From Zymoseptoria tritici IPO323 (Eukaryota; Ascomycota; Dothideomycetes; Mycosphaerellales; Mycosphaerellaceae): a stretch of 64,000 nt of DNA. Position 1 is the first letter of the stretch. Every line of letters starts with the position of its first letter. The position numbers were made by a program, and so were the translations under genes. Positions 9,640 to 20,479 of the stretch are shown here, one piece after another. The stretch spans positions 1,240,001 through 1,304,000 of the forward strand of contig NC_018217.1 of NCBI RefSeq assembly GCF_000219625.1, given 5' to 3'. Below the pieces are notes generated by a model. The model did no database searches. It had not been told where the DNA came from and was given only the letters and a program-made list of their open reading frames with translations.

Positions 9640-10588
9640 CTATTTTCTACCGGACGTCCTCGAATTTTATCGAAAAACCGCTATTCTTACTAAACGACCC
9701 TATCCGCGACCGAACGAGCCTATTATAGCGCAACCCGCCTCTATCGCGACCTAACGTAAGCAATTCGCCGCTAACGGCATCTTTAAGGGCAATCCGTGCG
9801 TTAACTGCCTTAACAAGCCCTTAAACAAGGCCGATTTGGCCTAGTTCTGCCTCTTTGCGCGCGAATCGCCAGACAAGTAGGCAACTAATAATAAGGACGA
9901 ATATTACCTAAAGTGTTACAATTGCTCCAACCGCGATTGTTTCTAGGTATGTACACACAGGGTTAAAAGGGGGCTTTCGGGGGCTAATGTAGTTAAAAGA
10001 TGCCGGAACTAGTTAAAGGCGACATTACGAGGGCTAATAAGCTCCGTAGGGCCGCTATTGCTGCCGATAGTACCGGAGCGATAGCTGCGGCGGCTTGTTC
10101 GGCCTATAAGGCGGTCTACGTGCGCATTAAGGGGTATGTGTAGTTAGTTCGGGTCTGTTTAGCTCCGTTAACCCCCTTTTAGGCGCTTTAACTCCTTTAC
10201 CGGTGTTAATAGCCTCTATCTACACTAAGGCAAGGCCGAATTCGACTAGACGGGACCGCTTATGCTTGGAAAGCGCGAGAAGTTGCTCGCTAAGGAGGCT
10301 ATAAAGCGAAAGAGGGAGCTTGTAAGTATTTAGGTCCCTTCTTGCCTAAAAGTGCCCTACTAACCCTAACAGGGTAAAGACGTGCCTAACACCCCCCGTA
10401 AGCGACTTATTCTGGCCTAAGGATCTACCGAGGACCGCCTAAGGCGTCGCGTTCGGGCCCTTTCGGCCGCTCTAGACACCGTTTATACCCGTATAGGCGC
10501 TAAGAAGGGCTCGAAGGCCTCCGTTGTAGAGGGAGTGCTCCGTCCGACCGAGTACGACCTCTCTAGGGACCTTAAGCCTAAGGCATAA
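9640..10588 (+). pseudogene. Spliced gene antisense to pol, in the 3' region of the chromovirus
   Basis: Four exons on the strand opposite to gag-pol: about 9640-9946, 10000-10133, 10183-10321 and 10373-10588. Introns are GTATGT...AAAAG, GTATGT...TTTTAG and GTAAGT...CTAAC...ACAG, and all three junctions keep frame (phases 0, 2, 0). In-frame stops before the final TAA are all TAG or TAA and fit CAA/CAG codons changed by RIP. Exon 1 has a zinc-binding-like Cys pattern: CVNC, then FC, then CYNCSNRDC. Later exons are basic and helical (LMLGKREKLLAKEAIKRKRE). The start codon is not clear. No family recognised; function unknown. It could be an accessory gene of this retrotransposon family or a captured gene. 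Confidence 0.62.
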
Positions 10589-10995
10589 GTATGTAAGTGC
10601 TTTTTCGTATTTCTTTTGTCTCTTTTAGCCTCTTTTAGGCTCGTTTTAGGACTAATAGGTGCGGTAACGCCCGGGTTGTTTCTTTTTGCTGCGACTTGGC
10701 GACTTATAGATTAGATAGAATCAAAATGACTTTACTATGCTCGATTGTCTCTCGTTGTGTAATAATATCGTCCTTAGGGGCCTGTTTAGCCCCTAATTTC
10801 CCCCCCTAGGATTTTATTAGATTAAAATTCTTCTAAGGTAGAGAAAATTTTTAGGTAACTAGGAACCGGACTAAGGAGTTAGTATAGTATTAACTAGTGT
10901 CTTTAGGGCCTTAATAGTAACTAATAACGCGTTTGTATATCTATCGTACTAGTCTACTGCCCTTAGTACCTCCCGTACTTCTATTAAATGCTCTT
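10589..10995. other. Chromovirus spacer between pol end and antisense gene
   Basis: About 400 bases lying between the tail of the antisense gene and the end of pol, where the two converge. Rich in TTTTAG and TpA; no frame or repeat that I can support. Confidence 0.4.
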
Positions 10996-10999
10996 ATCG

Positions 11000-13900
11000 T
11001 AGTAGGGCTAATATAAGTCGTAGGTTCCTAAGTGTTTTTAGACGCGGGCCAGCCCTTCTACGCGATCCTGTACATCTATCTGCTGTGTTGTTTCTTACGC
11101 TTTAGGATCTTGTCTACTACGTAAACGTCGGGTTCCTCTAATTGGATCTCCTTTAGGCTATTCTAGGCCCGTTTGGTAATTTTAGCAGGTTTTTCCTCCT
11201 TTAGCAGGGAGATGTAGAACGTAGGATAGATGTTTATCGTTTCCGGCAGTTCCAGCGTGTACGCGACGTCGTTTACGACTCGCTTAATCCTATATAGGCC
11301 GACATACTTATAATCGAGCTTTTCCGACGGCTAGATAGACTTTAAATATCGAGTAGAGAGGTATATACGGTCGCTAACCTTGTACGTTTTCGTAGTTTTG
11401 CGAGCATTGTAGTATCGTGCGTATCTCTCCTATAACGTAGCTAGTCTTTTATATAGCGTTTTCTATAGGCCGATTACTCTATGCGCTATTTCCGCCGTAC
11501 TAGGAGCTTTGCCCTCTAATTAGGGCAGGTCGGGCTATCTAGCGGCAATTAGATCGCGAACGTTATATGCTTAGAATAGTATTACCCCTGTTGTCGCATA
11601 AACGCTATCGTTATAAGAGAATTCGGCTACCGACAGCATCTATGCCTAGTCGTCCTATTCGTAGTTATAGTACACTCGTAGGTATTACTCTAGCGTTTGG
11701 TTCTAACGTTCTGTCTAACCGTCCGTTTAGGGGTAATATGCGGTGCTTAGGCCCCTTCGGACCCTAAGGTAGTAGCAAAGCATGCTCTAGAACTTAGATA
11801 TAAGGATTAGTCCTCTGTCGGACGTAATTAACTTAGGAGTTCCGTAAAGGCGGAAGATTTCTCTTAGGAAGACCTCCGCGAGGGTTTCGGCGTTAATGTC
11901 CTTCTATACGGGAATGTAGTAGGCTATTTTGGACCACCTGTCTATAACGACAAGGATTAAGTCGTATATGTGCCCTATAAACGTACTTAGGGGCAGATCG
12001 GTAATAAAATCTAATATTAGGTCCTCCTAGGGCCCGTTTAGTAGAGCTTCCGCATAGAGTTCTCTATATAGGCTATGTCGCCGTAGCTTCGCCCTATTGC
12101 ATGTCTAGTAGCTGTTTACGTAGTCCTTAACATATTTTCTTATGTCCGGCCAGTAGAACGACCGTTACAACAGCTCTAGGGTCCGTTTAAACCTAAAGTA
12201 GCTAGCTAGGGGATCGTTATAGCACTAGCGGAGAGCTGCTAGGCGTACTAGGCCCGCAGGCACGTATAGTTTCCGTTTGTAGAAGAGGAATTCGCCTTGT
12301 ATAGCCTACCTTTAAGTCTATTCCGGCGGATCCGGGTTATTTATAGCTAGTTCGACTATCGATGCTATAGGGTTATGTTTCAGGCTTTCGCGTATTGTAT
12401 TAATTAGCGGGGAGTCTAATAATTCTTCTATTAGAGTGCTTGCTATTATGTACGTTTTACTGCAGTAGGTCCTGGCGAGCTACAGATAGTAGGTTATAAC
12501 TGCTATTATAGACTAAACGGGGCTAGATTCGGCCGTTATTCCCTTAGATAGACCTAGTTAGTACCGAAGGGTGTCTAATGTAGGAGCACTGTCGCTTTCG
12601 TTAATCTACCGTCCTAAGTAGTCCCTGTCTTCTAAGTCTAGGCGTCTGCTTACTCCGTCCGCGGCGGCATTAAGCGACCCCGGGTTATACGTTGTACGGA
12701 AGTCGACGTTTAACAGCTACTCTGCCTATCTTGCCTGTCTTCGGCTTAGTTACTTAGTTATTATAAACTATTTTAGGTTATAATAGTCTGTTAAGACCTT
12801 AATTTAGTGCGAAGCGCCCTTAACGTAGTGTCTCTAGTGCTTAAAGGCCTCGACTATAGCGAGAAGCTCTTAATCGTATATGTTATAGTTCCTTTCGGCC
12901 GCGTTTATCTTGCTAGAGAAGAAGGCTACTAGGTGCTAGTATATTTTGCCCTCCGTTTTATGCGGTTAGGATAGTACTGCCCCGACGGCGAACTTAGAGG
13001 CATTTGTTACGACGCGGATAGGCAGTTTTAGGTCGAAATGCCGCAAGATAGGCGCTTTAGTAAACCTAGTCTTTAACTGCTAGAATGCTTGTACTGCGTT
13101 AGGTAGGAGTTCGAGGGGAACTAATTCCTCCTTTCTCTGTCGGTGTCCTCCTTTAGTACTATTTAGGCCTCTTTCTGTTAAGCGGTTTAGTAGGCTAGCT
13201 ATACGGGAGAATCCCTTAATAAACTAGCGGTAGTAGTTCGCAAATCCGATAAAGATGCGAATATCCCTAACTAAGGCCGGAAGGGGCTAGTTAGCAATAG
13301 CTTAGATCCTTTCTGCCTCTATTTCGACCCCTTTTAGGGTTACTACGAACCTAAGGTAGCCGACTTGCTGCTTAAAGAACTCGTACTTTAACAGTTTAGC
13401 AAAGAGTCGGTGTCTTCTAAGTCTCTCGAGGACTATCCTAACGTGCTTCTTGTAGCTTTCGGCGTCTTGTAAGTATATTAAGATATCGTCGAGGTATACT
13501 ATAACATAGTAGTCTAGTAGGCCCCGGAGGGCGTAGTTTATGTATCCTTAGAACACTACTAGGGCGTTAGTTAGCCTAAACGGGACTATAGTGTACTTAA
13601 AGTAGCTATACCTCGTCCGAAAGGCAGTTTTCTACTAGTTACTCTCCTTAATTTAGATGCAATAGTACACATTTCGTATATCCAGCTTTATAAAGAACTT
13701 TGCCGGCGCTAACTAGTCTAGAGATTCCTAGACGAGGGGCAGGGCGTGTCTATTCTTAATAGTAACGGCATTAAGGGCCCTATAGTCGACGCACAGACGT
13801 AGGCCGCCGTCCTTTTTCTTTACAAAGAGGATGCCTGCCCCCGCTAGGGAGGTCGAGGGGCGGATCTACCCCTTCTCTAGGCTGTCGGCGAGGTAATTGC

Positions 13901-15840
13901 GCAGAGTCTCTAGTTCTGTTATAGAGAGGTTGTATAATAGGCCGTACGGGGCCTCCTTGCCTTCTTCGAGGTCGATACTAAGCTTATTCGGCCCCGTCTC
14001 GGGGAGAAGGGACTCGTTTCCTTCTACGAAAACGTCCGCGAAATCCGAGAATTCGCTTAGAAGTTCCGGTTCTTTTAGCGCGTCGTCTATACGTTAAGCA
14101 GCAAGGGCCTAAACGCGCCCCGAAGGGATGCCGGAGGCGTCCTTCTAGAACTCTTTAGGTAAGACGAGCCTAACCGGCCTCTATTATCTGCCTTTCGTCC
14201 CCTTCTAGGTAACGCTTTTACAGATAAAGTTTACTCTCGGGTTCTATCGTTCTAGCTAGGGCATGCCGAGGACTAGTTAGAACCCGTAGATTCTTCCGAC
14301 TACGAAGGTTTCTACACATCCTCTTATGTATCCTTAAGTGTCCGTTACTTTAAACAGGACGTAGCATTCTCCCTAAACAGCTATCCTCTAGCCGTTTAGT
14401 GCTATATATTAGGCCGTTTGCCCTAACTCGGGGCTTAGGCCTAGCTCTTTAGCTGCTATGTTGTCTATAAAGTTGCTTTGCGCTCTGTAATTAAGTAGTG
14501 CTTAGAGTGTCTTAGTCCTATTAGGACCCTACATCTCTACTTTAAGGCGTATTAGCCCTTCCCCTGTAGTTCGGGGAATTCCTCCTAGCTCGGCAGCCTT
14601 TCTTTAGGCCTCTAAGTACTAGACTTAACCCGTAGCGATTAGAGGGGATCTACTACGGGCTCTCCCTTTTCCCGACTAGTCCTTGTTAAGGCATTCCTAG
14701 CGCCGGTAGCCCTCTTTGCTATATATCTAGCAGGCAATAGCCGACTTCTCCTTATTAGCCGCCTTCGGGAGGGTTTTAGCGCTTCTCGGCCTACTCGGGG
14801 GCTTGTTATTTTTGTTTAGGCGCCTTCTATTAGTCTCGTCGATAGAAGTCTTCGCTAAGCGCTTTTTGTTAAATTCCTGTATCTGTCGGTACGATATATT
14901 AGCTCGTTCCTCCGCATTTACGAGGGTCGTAAGGGTAACTTAGCCCTGTTCGAGCCTATTTCTAACCGCCGGGGTAAGAGCTCCCTTAAATTTATAGATC
15001 ATCCTAGGAATGTCGGTACAACCGATCTTATCCTACTATTCTTTTAGGTAGTTTATTAGCCCGGTTAGGGTCCTGTCGCCCTGTTTGGCCTCTTTAATAT
15101 TGTCTATAGCTCTTTAGGTGCGTTCGTCTTTTGTACCTATAGAATCTAACATTACGAGCTGCATATCGCTCTATATTAGCCGAACAGGTGCCTTGTCGAG
15201 AAGGTAGCGCTTCTAGTGCTGCTTTTAGGGTCTCGCTATCTATTCTTTAGCGAATTCTATCTTTTCTTCGTCGGTAGCTATACTAGCCCGGTTAATTGCT
15301 TAGTTAATGTCTTCCTACTACTATTCCTAGTCGGCGCGGTTCTTTCCCTCGAAGATATAGGGATTCCAGGCTTTTAGGAGCGTGTTCTTAGGGATAGATA
15401 GCCGAACTAGGGCATTAGGCAGGACAGTAGGGATAGATCCGTTCTATACCTAGGCGATGCGGTCCCTTATAGCCTTATTGCGTACCTAGAGAAGGCTAAG
15501 CTAAAGGAGGCGCTCCTGTCTAGCGGTAGCGGCCTCTTCCTTACAGATTTGTTTATTAATATCGTCTTCTTCTCCCTTAGGTAGAGTGTCTTCTTCCTAT
15601 AGAGGGTTCTCTAGTTCTTCTTCGCCCTCGTTAGCGGCATCCTAGTGCCTAATAAGTTCTTCCGGGTTTTTAGGCCCGCCTTTAGCGTCTTCGTCGTCGC
15701 TAACGATAGTCTAAGTAGAGGTTTCTATAGTCTCTAGGTCGTTAGCGGGTTCGTTCGTATAGCGACGGGTGCTCTTGCTCCCTAATAGGCCGGGACGAGA
15801 CGAAGCTATCTCGGAAGTAATTCGTCGTGCTATAGGGTAG
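11000..15840 (-). pseudogene. Gag-pol polyprotein of the chromovirus, RIP-degraded
   Basis: Read on the minus strand with TAG/TAA as former CAG/CAA/TGG. A Gag-type zinc knuckle (C..x..SKEGYRRxEC) lies at about 14690-14740. Reverse transcriptase has the active site VYLDDILIY (13472-13505). Integrase shows CNRAKLRRHSLY, then DFITDLPLSTFIG and LILVVVDR, and ITSDRG (about 11790-12120). The C-terminal end is VYVVDKILKRKKQHSR followed by MYRIA (about 11040-11140), which is a chromodomain and places the element among chromoviruses. Order gag-PR-RT-RNaseH-IN-chromodomain is that of Ty3/gypsy. Many stops make it inactive. Confidence 0.85.
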
Positions 15841-15851
15841 ATCGAATCGTA

Positions 15852-16066
15852 TATAAAAGGTGCAATTAAGGATAGAGTAGCAGTATAAATTACTTTAGAA
15901 CAGACTCGATTCGATACTCTCTCGGAAGGAGGAGATTCTACGTATCCTTATACTACAAGCGCAATCTAGCTTAAACGAGCTTAAAAGGCCCTAGTAGGGG
16001 TGCATATGCCGCTAAGGCAGGGGATCAGATGCCGATTGTCGGTATTCGGCGGAGGCAGATGTGACA
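15852..16066 (-). repeat. Right LTR (5' LTR of the element)
   Basis: 215 bp, begins TATAAAAGG (TG changed to TA) and ends GATGTGACA on the + strand. Followed by the CGCGG target copy. Confidence 0.93.
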
Positions 16067-16071
16067 CGCGG

Positions 16072-17910
16072 GGCACGGCGTTAGCGGCACTATTAGCAAA
16101 GAACGACTGCTAGCCGAGCTAGATTAGCAACTTATACTCTATGTTGCCGTTATTCTCGCGGACCTGCTATAGCTGCTCTTCCTACGTCTTATAGTTAGCG
16201 GCGCCCTTAGTCTTCTTAGAGGAAGCCTACTAGCTAATAGTCTTACGCATCTTGTATACGTACTCCTACTAAGTAGTTAAGAGCTTCTCCCGCTCCTCGG
16301 CTAGCTTAGCGACCTTCTCCTTGCTCGTATTATTAGCCTTTGCCTTTTCTAGCTCCTTAGTAGCGTAGAGAGCACGCTAGCGGAGGACTTCGAGCACGTT
16401 ATATACGTAGTTAAAGACGGTAGTGCTACTGTTCTAGAACCTGCCCGAGCCCTACGTCTTAGTAACTAGGGTGTACTACTTCTTACGTCCGGTTTTCTAG
16501 CTACAGTTGTCGTAGCCCTTCTGCTTCGGGGCACTACCGTTACTACCGAACATATTACTATAGTAGAACCTATTAGGGCGTACTAGCTTGTTCCTCTCGC
16601 AGATAAGCTTTAAGCACTCCGTACAGATCGTGCTATTATTAGACTAGACTTCCGGGATGTACTAGAGGCCCTCTAGCATATTATTAAGGCGGCGGTCGAT
16701 ATTATTAGTTAGAACCGAGTCGATATCTGCAGATACGATAGAGAGGGTTATTAAATTATCCGAGTCGTAGCGCATTATGCTGCTAGAGCCGCTTCGGGGC
16801 AGGTCGCCGTAGTTGCTACTAAGTTGCTATGTCCGCGAGCTACTAGCGGTGCGACTATATCCCCTCCTAAGCGTCCTAGGTAAGCCTACTAGTAAGCCTA
16901 GAGAAAGCGAAGTATCCGGAAGGAAGCTGCTACTACTGCTACTACTAAGGGGCGCGGCCTTAATAACGGCGTCGAACAACCGAACTCTAAGGACTAACGT
17001 CTCGGAACTACCGCTGCTACGCTCGTTACTAGCCCGGATAGGTCTAGAAGAAGTCGGCTTACCTAGCGTATTAGGGATGCAAGGGTTCCTACTAGTTAAT
17101 ATAGGATCGTAGTATCCTTAAATCGGGTTGTATGCGGTATTCCTAGGGTCGATTCCTACAAAGGTTACTACCCTATCTAGGTATTAGAAGGTTACGTACG
17201 GTTCCGGGGGTCGGCTAGGGGCTAGCCGAGGCGGAGCGCGAGGTACACCTAAGAAGGTTCGGCGCATACGATTAAAGCCCGTGCCCGCGAGGTTAAGGCT
17301 ACTAACGTTAGGCATATCGAGGGTAGCTGCAGTAGGAGGGGAGGTAGCTAGCGGTATACGTACAGACGGAGTTAGAGTAGATAGTAGACGAGTATCTGTA
17401 CGTAGGGTGCTCGGAACCTTAGGGATGTTGCCTATTAGGGAGAAAGGATTGCCGAAAGGGCTGCTAAGTAAAGGGGCCGCTAAAGGGGCGACAGAAGGAG
17501 CTATAATAAGAGGAGAGTTAGTGTCGGGGCTGCGCTAGATACTATCGGGGTAACTTACTCCGGCTACGAATCCGCTCGCGCTCGCTCTCTACGATTATGC
17601 GCTTAGTGTTATCTAGCGATTAGTATATCGACGAGCGTATTAGTAGCCTCGACGACGGACTAAACCTACGCAGGGCGTCCCTCGCATTCTCCACGGCTAT
17701 ACTAGTATATCGCTACCTCGTACTACGCTCTTCTTCCCTATTTAGCATACTACGCTTATAGTACTAGCGGTAAGTAGGACCGGGCGTAGTAAAGGGATTG
17801 CCTATTACGCCTCGTAGAGAGGATTCTATCCTGCTCTATAGTCTACGCTAGTTGTTGTCGTTGTCCTTCTCCTCGTCCTTCTCCTTCTACTTATCCTTAT
17901 CGGACTTGTT
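16072..17910 (-). pseudogene. 5' part of transposon gene: low-complexity and coiled-coil protein
   Basis: Minus-strand frame readable from about 17910. It begins with a Lys/Glu/Asp/Asn run, continues with MLNREEERS and IIVESERERIRSRSK, then a Pro/Ser/Thr-rich region (about 17530-17170). The later part has ICTECLKLICERNK, then a helical, charged segment (ELEKAKANN, KEKVAKLAEEREKLL, about 16255-16360) that should form a coiled coil. It runs into the CGCGG site of the retrotransposon and continues at 9139. Family not recognised. CTEC...C may bind metal. A frame change near 17540 may mark an intron. Confidence 0.5.
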
Positions 17911-18129
17911 GTTAGGTAGCGCTATAGCGCTAGCGCTAGCAGTAGGTATTATTAATAAAGTAGAAGAAGGAGAAAGAAGGGTAAAGAATAAGGTAGATAA
18001 GGAAGGAAGTAGATGTCGAAGTAGATGTAGAAGAGAAGGAGAAGGAAGAGGTATAGTCGATTATAAACTACTAACAGCTCGTCGTCGCCGGCCTAATTAA
18101 GGGAAAGAGGGCGGCGATTATTTACCTAC

Positions 18130-19121
18130 GAATTTACGTACACTAGCACATATACAGACATACATGCACCGGATTATACGACAATACTATAATTACGTAG
18201 CGTGCATATGCGGTATATTATTAGCGGAAGACAACGACATTATATAGAAATGCATATACTGCCCTGTGTTTACCTAAACCTCGCAGGCTGCAGAGTTAGT
18301 AAAGGACTTAGCTACCTAGTACGCTCGCGGCGACAGCTTTATATGCTAATAGTGTAAGGGAAGGTATTCTACGACGCGAGAGTACCCTATAGTAGCTAGT
18401 AGACGATATGTAGTAGCGAAATATATAGGCGTTCCCCTCTCGTATATAACAGTAGGTAACGTTAGCGTTAGATCGACGCCTAGCTTACCCGATATAGTAT
18501 ACTGCGCACGGTCTAATAGTTAATGTTAATATTAAATCTCCTCGTCGAGGACTCGATATATACGATTTATGCGGTTAATGCCGCCCCGAAGGGCTACATA
18601 CCCGCCTGTTAGACTCCTTAGTCCAGTTATATATAAAGGGCGTACGCCTAAGAAGGCGAGGGACTACGAAGATAGGGCAAGGGCCGGCTAGCGACGCCTA
18701 AGAAGACGAGAGTTCACAACGACGACGACGACGATAGCGACAACGGCAACTGTAGAGTATATATGCGTCTTTATTTGCACTATATTCTCGAAGAAAGAAC
18801 CCTCGACTCTCTAGTTACCCCGAATACTAGCAAGTCCTTACTAATAGGGGTATTAGATAAGAGAGAGCATATTATAGCGGAGGTAGTAGATAACGACGCT
18901 CTACCGGTAGCAGTCCCTAAATACTAGGAAGACCTTACTAAGCCGACACGTACTAGCTAAGAAGAGAATTTATATCGAAGTATATATAATAGGCAGCCCC
19001 GAAAGCATATCGCTAGCCCCGAAAGAGAATAGTATTACAAGAATTGTTATTACCTCGCCGAAGGGCTAGATCTGCCTAGCGATCGACTATATAGATTCGC
19101 CCCCTTTAGAGTTAGCTAGCG
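18130..19121 (+). pseudogene. Cys-rich, zinc-binding-like transposon gene of unknown family
   Basis: One frame of about 330 codons, broken only by TAG/TAA. The N-terminal part has Cys pairs arranged as CICG, then CIYC about 15 residues on, then a third pair (ICxxC, followed by KGRYSTTREYP), which suggests a zinc ribbon-like fold. The middle is basic then acidic (a run of five Asp near 18720). The C-terminal half has HYILEERTLDSLV and LLIGVLDKREHIIAEV. Tail to tail with the next minus-strand gene (ends about 20 bases apart), which supports both being real genes. No recognised family. Confidence 0.45.
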
Positions 19122-19139
19122 ATTCCTACGCATTAGCCG

Positions 19140-20030
19140 TTAGTTCTGTCGAACCCTGTCGTCGTCGCTGTCGAGCAGCCTATACCTAAAGCCCTCCTTA
19201 GCTAGAGACTCTGCTACCCGGGGCGTAGTAGTAGTAGCAGTAGTAGTAGTAGGGTTTGCTCTTATCTAACTAGAAACAGGTAGCGAGGATAGTATACTAC
19301 CCGCCTTACCGCTATAGCCTAAGTCGAAACTCTAGCCGAGGTAGTTGTCTAGTTAGTTAGCTATATTAATCGTACTAGCGACTGCCTAAAAAGCGAGTAG
19401 AGCCCTGCCCTCTACGCGCTTCGCTATGTTCTTGTCGATTGCAGCTAGGTGTAATTTAGTACCGACTAGCAGTAAGTCGACTTTAGGACTATCCCCGAGC
19501 GGTACCTCGACGCCTAACCGGCTCTTGCTATGTAGCTAGCGAAGCAGCGATAGTTTAACGCGCTAGGGAATTAGAGTTGTCTTTATAGTTAACGCCTGCT
19601 ATGCAGTACGCTCGACCTCTGTACGCCGCTCTCGGATAAGGACTATCCTGCGTTTAGATTCGGGCATACTGTTAAGTAACACCTTTTAAGCAGCAGCGGC
19701 CTCCTGCTTATCGCGTTTCCGCTTCCTAATAGCGGTTTTGCGGGCTAGCTCGGCACTGTATTCGATATATGCTAATAGGACTACTTTGCGCAAGCCCCGA
19801 AGGAGAAGCTCGGAGCCCCGACATAGCTCGGAAGTTACTAGATCTCTCTACTACTCGTCCTGCTCTAACTACAGCCGCAGCGCCGATCTAATTCGCTAGT
19901 TAAGCAGAGCGAGCTTAAATACCTATTTCGTGCAGTTACCGTTGTCGCGAACGTTAGCCCTGTCGCGGAGGTTAAATTCGGCATATATACCCTAAGCTAG
20001 CCTTTCGGGGAGGAATATAGAGGGCGGCAT
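19140..20030 (-). pseudogene. Unknown basic-protein gene of the outer transposon
   Basis: From ATG 20028-20030 (MPPSIFLPERLA) a frame of nearly 300 codons runs to a TAA at 19140-19142, with only TAG/TAA interruptions. Visible: basic helical part (RKTAIRKRKRDKQEAAAA, about 19690-19750), IVLIRERRTEVERT, VDLLLVGTKLHLAAIDKNIA, and a Thr-rich low-complexity tract (about 19210-19255). No family recognised. It lies downstream of the helicase gene on the same strand. Confidence 0.42.
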
Positions 20031-20154
20031 TGTAAACTAGCGACCCTGCGCAGGGTATATACAATCGACGACACGCTCGCTCTATGTTAGGATTGCCTCG
20101 TGATAAGGCAGGGAAAGACTGAAGTAGGGAAGTATCGAACAATGGGTTTCAGAA

Positions 20155-20462
20155 TGTAACGACTCGATTCGTTAAAGGAGGGAATGGAGGAGGAGAGCCT
20201 CCTTCGCTATATACACAGCTACTGCTAGGTTCCATTCCCCTATCCTTTACTTCTCTCGTTATAAGCGGGATCGTCTGTCCCTTCGTAGCCCTTCGATCCT
20301 TATCGTTAGGCATTAAGAGGCAAGCTAGATCGGACTGCCTTAATCCGTACGCTGTTGCGCTCTTCGTAACTAGGATAGCTCGTTGTTGTGTTCTTCGAAA
20401 CTAGGTTAGCCTAGCTTAGGGGAGATGAGGCCAGACTGCGCTCACGTGAGGGGATCCTCACA
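20155..20462. repeat. Possible solo LTR or intergenic repeat
   Basis: 308 bp starting TGTAACGACTCGATTCG and ending with CTCACGTGAG (perfect palindrome) and GTGAGGGGATCCTCAC, closing ...CACA. The TG...CA ends and size would suit a solo LTR. However, the neighbouring 5 bases do not match as a target duplication, and no second copy is in the window. Confidence 0.25.
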
Positions 20463-20479
20463 CTCTATATTATAAGCAA

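Larger units (their letters stand above)
9140..16066 (-). mobile_element. Complete Ty3/gypsy LTR retrotransposon (chromovirus) nested in the outer transposon
   Basis: Two 215-bp LTRs (9140-9354, 15852-16066) start TG/TA and end CA, flanked by the 5-bp duplication CGCGG (9135-9139 and 16067-16071). Total 6927 bp. The coding strand is minus, so the 5' LTR is on the right. A polypurine tract AAGGAGGGGGGC (minus strand, about 9358-9370) precedes the left LTR. The LTRs differ at 9 sites, all transitions, 8 of them in CpA/TpG context, so RIP-type change rather than age explains most divergence. I did not recognise the primer-binding site. The insertion splits the minus-strand coiled-coil gene of the outer element. 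Confidence 0.93.
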
